From Candidatus Omnitrophota bacterium (GTDB lineage Bacteria; Omnitrophota; Koll11; Zapsychrales; Fredricksoniimonadaceae): a stretch of DNA of 15,606 nucleotides. The position numbers and the translations under genes are program-made. The stretch is taken from NCBI GenBank assembly GCA_015233705.1, contig JADFXE010000002.1, positions 10,529 through 26,134 of the forward strand, in the 5' to 3' direction. Within the stretch, counting starts at the first letter, position 1. Every line of letters starts with the position of its first letter. Under the pieces are notes generated by a model, which had not been told where the DNA came from, did not search any database, and was given only the letters and a program-made list of their open reading frames with translations. Below are positions 12,943 through 15,606 of this stretch, piece after piece.

Positions 12943-13380
12943 ATGTCCAAATCAAAGAAGAAAGTTGCAGCAGCAAAAAAGGTTGCAACAAAAGGCCCCG
13001 CCAAGATCGGCGTGGCCAAGAAGGCGCTCAAGAAGGTGTCTTACGGCGCCGGGTTGCTGGTCCGCAAAGTTCGCAAAGCAGGTAAAGTTGTCCAGCCCAA
13101 GCTCTGGAAAGATGCGGGCAAATCCATCAAGGCCAAGCTCGACGGGATCAAGGGAAAGCTTGCTAGGAAAATAAAGTCTCTCGCTGGGCAAAAGCGCGTT
13201 GTCAACGCGGTAAAACCGGCACCGGTGTCTCAAGTCAAGTCAGCGTCTCCGGCTAGATCCAAAAGCAAGAAGGCGACAGCCAAGAGATCGGTCCGCAAGG
13301 TGGCCAAGAAAGCAGAAGTTGTTACGTCGGAAACAGTCGCTCCGGTTGTGGCTGCGGTTGTCCAGGCGCAGATGACTTGA
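12943..13380 (+). CDS. Lysine/alanine-rich histone H1-like protein
   Basis: The 145-residue product is dominated by Lys, Ala and Val with few acidic residues: SKSKKKVAAAKKVATKGPAK, AKKALKKVSYGAGLLVRKVRK, then SKSKKATAKRSVRKVAKKAE near the C-terminus and a short hydrophobic end (VAPVVAAVVQAQMT). This composition resembles bacterial histone H1-like nucleoid proteins (Hc1, AlgP or KfrB-type tails), which bind DNA non-specifically. No HU or IHF fold is visible. The start at 12943 follows GGAGG by 5 bp; the ATG at 12931 overlaps that site and is rejected. It stands alone between a palindrome-rich spacer and the promoter of the next unit. Low-complexity composition makes function uncertain; a basic RNA-binding or surface protein remains possible. 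Confidence 0.8.
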   Translation: MSKSKKKVAAAKKVATKGPAKIGVAKKALKKVSYGAGLLVRKVRKAGKVVQPKLWKDAGKSIKAKLDGIKGKLARKIKSLAGQKRVVNAVKPAPVSQVKSASPARSKSKKATAKRSVRKVAKKAEVVTSETVAPVVAAVVQAQMT

Positions 13381-13407
13381 TCCTGGCCTTGAAAATAAAC
13401 GTAGCAA

Positions 13408-13436
13408 TTGACATTCACAGCCTCCTCCACTATAAA
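13408..13436 (+). promoter_or_regulatory. Sigma70-type promoter for the actin unit
   Basis: TTGACA (13408-13413) and TATAAA (13431-13436) have a 17-bp spacer, near consensus. The start would be near 13443, 43 bp before ATG 13486. It drives the coiled-coil gene and the MamK-like gene up to the terminator at 15083. Confidence 0.8.
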
Positions 13437-13485
13437 AGGGTAAGCACGATCAAGACAGGTAGCGTCCTTCATTCTCCCGATTCCT

Positions 13486-13938
13486 ATGAAGCGTAAAAAG
13501 ACACATTTTTCAGCCATTCGTACTATGGGCATGGTCGCCGGACACGCCAAGCGCCGCATGAGTGGTTTCCTTGATACGGTCCGTCAGACCAGGTCCAAGC
13601 TTGGCTTCAGCCTGCTATCCCGGGAGGATATTTACAAGATCATTGCCGAGCAGTCCGTGCAAACGAATCCTGAGCAGCAGGAGCTGACGTTGCAGGCTTA
13701 CGACCGGCGCATGAAGGCCATGTCGGAAGCGCTTCACGCTTTGCAAGAGAAGATCGCGGAGCTTCAACTCAGCGGTCACCTGAATGCCCGGACCATGTCC
13801 CAGGCCGTCAACGAGATCCAGAGCGATGATCATTTCAGTTCGGACGAGCGCAACATCCTGGCAACGATCCTCAAACAGAACATTGTTCTTCAGAAACCCG
13901 AGCTCGCCAAAAAGGGAGCACGTAAGGACGCTGAATAG
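13486..13938 (+). CDS. Unrecognised basic/coiled-coil protein paired with the actin gene
   Basis: I do not recognise this 150-residue protein. It has a strongly basic N-terminus (MKRKKTHFSA, GHAKRRMSGF), a likely amphipathic helix, then a predicted coiled coil at ~60-95 (YDRRMKAMSEALHALQEKIAELQ) and a charged C-terminus ending KKGARKDAE. No signal peptide or membrane helix is visible. The start at 13486 has no clear Shine-Dalgarno but is supported by the promoter 43 bp upstream of it. It ends 14 bp before the MamK-like gene and shares its transcript, so it could be a filament partner or anchor; that is inference from position and coiled-coil content only. Confidence 0.75.
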   Translation: MKRKKTHFSAIRTMGMVAGHAKRRMSGFLDTVRQTRSKLGFSLLSREDIYKIIAEQSVQTNPEQQELTLQAYDRRMKAMSEALHALQEKIAELQLSGHLNARTMSQAVNEIQSDDHFSSDERNILATILKQNIVLQKPELAKKGARKDAE

Positions 13939-13952
13939 AAAGGAAGATTATC

Positions 13953-15047
13953 ATGTCGAAAAAGAAGAAAACTGCTGACAATCACGGTGCCGGCTCCTCG
14001 GCAGGTAAGGGGGCGGAGACGTTCGCTTCAGAGACCGAAGCCCTTTTCGTCGGCATTGACCTGGGAACCTCGTCCTCGGTCATTGCGGCCAGTAACGGCG
14101 TGCGCGAGGTGGTCCCGTCGTTTGTCGGGTTTCCTAAAGATAACATTGCGGAAGAACTTTTAGGCACCCAGCCGTTGTTCGGCGAGGCCGCGCTTAAGCA
14201 CCGGCTTTCTGTTGATCTTGTGCGGCCGCTGGCCAGGGGTGTCATCCAGGAGACCAAGAGCGGCGAGAACATCAATCTCAAGGCCGCCCAGCTTTTGGTG
14301 AAACATTTGCTTCAGCTGGCGCGTCCCAAGCCGGGACAGCCGGTGTACGGCGTGATCGGCGCTCCGGCGAGAGCGAGCATTTCCAGCAAGCGCATCCTGG
14401 TTGATGCGGCCCGCGGGATCCTGAATGCGGTCATGATTTGTTCCGAGCCTTTTTCCGTGGCGTATGGTTTGGGGATACTGGACCGCGCGCTCATCATTGA
14501 TATCGGCGCGGGAACGACCGACCTGTGCCGCCTGCACGGCACGCTCCCGACGGATGAGGACCAGATCACATTCGATGTGGCGGGTGATTACGTTGATAAT
14601 GAGTTTGCCAAAGCCATTCGCGCCAAGCATCCGGATGTGCAGTTTACGATCAACATGGTGAAAACGATCAAGGAGCAGAATGGTTTTGTTGCGGACAGCG
14701 CGGACAAGATCATCGTCAAGTTCCCGGTCAAGGGTCGGCCGCAGGAGATCGATGTGACCAATGAGTTGCGCGCGGCCTGCCGCACCATTGTGCCACCGAC
14801 CGTTGATGCGATCGCGGAGCTGATCGCCTCCTATGATCCGGAGTTCCAGGAAGAGTTGCGCCACAACGTTATTCTTGCCGGCGGAGGAAGCCAGATGATC
14901 GGACTCCCGAAGCTGATCGAGCAGGGCATGAAGGAGCTGGGCGGCGGCAAGGTTCGGCGCGTTGAGGAGCCGGTCTTCGGTGGTGCCAACGGTGCGCTCA
15001 AGATGGCCAAGCGTATGCCCAAGAATTTCTGGCAGATCCTGGCCTGA
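13953..15047 (+). CDS. MamK-like bacterial actin
   Basis: The 364-residue protein is an actin/Hsp70-superfamily ATPase. After a ~30-residue basic, flexible N-terminal extension come phosphate-1 VGIDLGTSSSVIAAS, phosphate-2 LIIDIGAGTTDLCRL and the adenosine motif NVILAGGGSQMIGLP. The stretches SFVGFPKD, YGVIGAPARAS, EPFSVAYGLG, GTLPTDEDQITFDVAGDYVD and the end NFWQIL resemble MamK, the filament that aligns magnetosome chains, more than MreB, ParM or FtsA (from memory, not a search). AAAGGA is 8 bp upstream of ATG 13953. No other magnetosome gene is visible, so a general cytoskeletal role is as likely as magnetotaxis. The transcript ends at a strong terminator 36 bp downstream. Confidence 0.9.
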   Translation: MSKKKKTADNHGAGSSAGKGAETFASETEALFVGIDLGTSSSVIAASNGVREVVPSFVGFPKDNIAEELLGTQPLFGEAALKHRLSVDLVRPLARGVIQETKSGENINLKAAQLLVKHLLQLARPKPGQPVYGVIGAPARASISSKRILVDAARGILNAVMICSEPFSVAYGLGILDRALIIDIGAGTTDLCRLHGTLPTDEDQITFDVAGDYVDNEFAKAIRAKHPDVQFTINMVKTIKEQNGFVADSADKIIVKFPVKGRPQEIDVTNELRAACRTIVPPTVDAIAELIASYDPEFQEELRHNVILAGGGSQMIGLPKLIEQGMKELGGGKVRRVEEPVFGGANGALKMAKRMPKNFWQILA

Positions 15048-15082
15048 TGTTGGTGTGATGTTTGGGAATTGATCGGTATTTT

Positions 15083-15118
15083 AAAACCCTGATCAGCGAA
15101 AGCTGGTCAGGGTTTTTT
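15083..15118 (+). terminator. Intrinsic terminator after the MamK-like gene
   Basis: AAAACCCTGATCAGC (15083-15097) pairs with GCTGGTCAGGGTTTT (15102-15116), one G-T pair, around a GAAA tetraloop, with six T at 15113-15118. Confidence 0.93.
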
Positions 15119-15128
15119 GGTTTATTGC

Positions 15129-15160
15129 TTCGACTTCCTCCTTGATTTTGATAAAATCAA
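15129..15160 (+). promoter_or_regulatory. Promoter with overlapping inverted repeat before nhaD
   Basis: TTCGAC (15129-15134) and TAAAAT (15152-15157) are 17 bp apart. TTGATTTT (15142-15149) and AAAATCAA (15153-15160) form a perfect 8-bp inverted repeat with a 3-bp spacer over the -10 element, a plausible repressor operator. Confidence 0.5.
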
Positions 15161-15179
15161 CATATCATCAAGGGACGAT

Positions 15180-15606
15180 ATGTTAGAAACGGGCATCATT
15201 GGTATCTTTCTTTTGGGGTATCTGGGGATTACCCTGGAGCACAAGATCGGCGTGAACAAGACTGCAACGGCCTTGCTGACAGCCGTGATCTGCTGGACGC
15301 TTCTGGCGCTTAAGGAGACGGCGCCATCAAGCGCGCACGGCCACGGGCTGGCTGAGTCTTTTGCCACGAGCCTGCAGGAAGCCTCCCAGATCGTTCTTTT
15401 CCTGATGGGCGCGATGACCATTGTGCGCCTGATGGAAGAGCACGGCGGGTTTCAGCTTGTCGCGCGGATCATCAGGGCCCGGAACAGGCGGGTTCTTTTG
15501 TGGATCGTCACGTTCATTACGTTCTTTCTTTCCGCTGTGTTGGATAATCTGACCACCGCGATCGTTATGGTGACGCTTCTGGCGCGGATCATCGACGACA
15601 AGGAGG
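15180..15606 (+). CDS. nhaD: NhaD-type Na+/H+ antiporter, N-terminal part
   Basis: The open frame runs from ATG 15180 to the window end (142 residues, no stop). It starts MLETGIIGIFLLGYLGITLE and continues HKIGVNKTATALLTAVICWT, the characteristic opening of NhaD antiporters of the ion transporter superfamily, which exchange sodium for protons across the inner membrane. Four hydrophobic segments are visible, including IVLFLMGAMTIV and FITFFLSAVLDNLTTAIVM, whose DNLTTA motif is typical of the family. AGGGA lies 5 bp upstream of the start. MamN of magnetosome clusters is a distant relative, but the opening sequence is that of ordinary NhaD. Confidence 0.88.
   Translation, partial: MLETGIIGIFLLGYLGITLEHKIGVNKTATALLTAVICWTLLALKETAPSSAHGHGLAESFATSLQEASQIVLFLMGAMTIVRLMEEHGGFQLVARIIRARNRRVLLWIVTFITFFLSAVLDNLTTAIVMVTLLARIIDDKE

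Noticed and set aside
12468..13085. 205-codon + strand open frame across the spacer
   Set aside because: It runs through attR, the terminator and all hairpins, overlaps the histone-like gene in another frame, and has no family resemblance or ribosome binding site.
13486..15606. Magnetosome gene cluster
   Set aside because: Only the actin resembles a magnetosome gene; the antiporter looks like ordinary NhaD and no mamA, B, E, O, P or Q is seen.

Overview
The window looks like a bacterial chromosome segment, most likely from the candidate phylum Omnitrophota (OP3). The best clue is the 1107-residue exported HEAT-repeat protein at 9107-12430. Its N-terminal module and C-terminal tail match, from memory, a module pair found on many large secreted Omnitrophota proteins. 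A MamK-like actin, a PilZ protein and the rny-ymdB pair fit but are not diagnostic. No database search was run.

Left host block (1-3340, + strand): the 3' end of rny (RNase Y), ymdB (phosphodiesterase), a PilZ-domain protein and gltX (glutamyl-tRNA synthetase). The GltX lacks the zinc-binding segment usual in bacterial enzymes. Next come a consensus sigma70 promoter, a two-hairpin palindromic repeat and tRNA-Gln(CTG). An unusual inverted cluster of GTTGAC units lies between rny and ymdB.

Mobile element (about 3348-12552): a 15-bp direct repeat, GGGTCAGCCATGTTG, made of the last 10 nt of tRNA-Gln plus 5 nt, occurs at 3348-3362 and again at 12538-12552. The 9.2 kb between them is an integrated element that separated the tRNA from its intrinsic terminator, now at 12561-12604. 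A six-gene minus-strand operon (7703 down to 3343) encodes a small conserved protein, a helix-turn-helix/zinc-ribbon protein broken by an in-frame TGA, a tyrosine recombinase, an XRE-type HTH protein, a Bro-N protein and a large serine recombinase. Upstream lie an unrecognised zinc-ribbon protein and the exported HEAT-repeat protein, which is the apparent cargo.

Main discovery: the serine recombinase reads through the attachment site into the tRNA and stops there. If the element is circularised in silico, its frame continues through attP for 34 further codons lying on the minus strand at the element's right end, and stops 3 bp from the convergent stop of the cargo gene. Integration therefore appears to split the recombinase gene and swap its C-terminus, a serine-recombinase counterpart of archaeal SSV-type integrases whose attP lies inside int.

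Right host block (12553-15606, + strand): the displaced terminator, a palindrome-rich spacer with a second copy of the two-hairpin repeat, a lysine/alanine-rich histone H1-like gene behind a promoter containing a G9 tract, then a two-gene unit (coiled-coil protein plus MamK-like actin) with a clear promoter and terminator, and finally the start of an NhaD-type sodium/proton antiporter running off the window.
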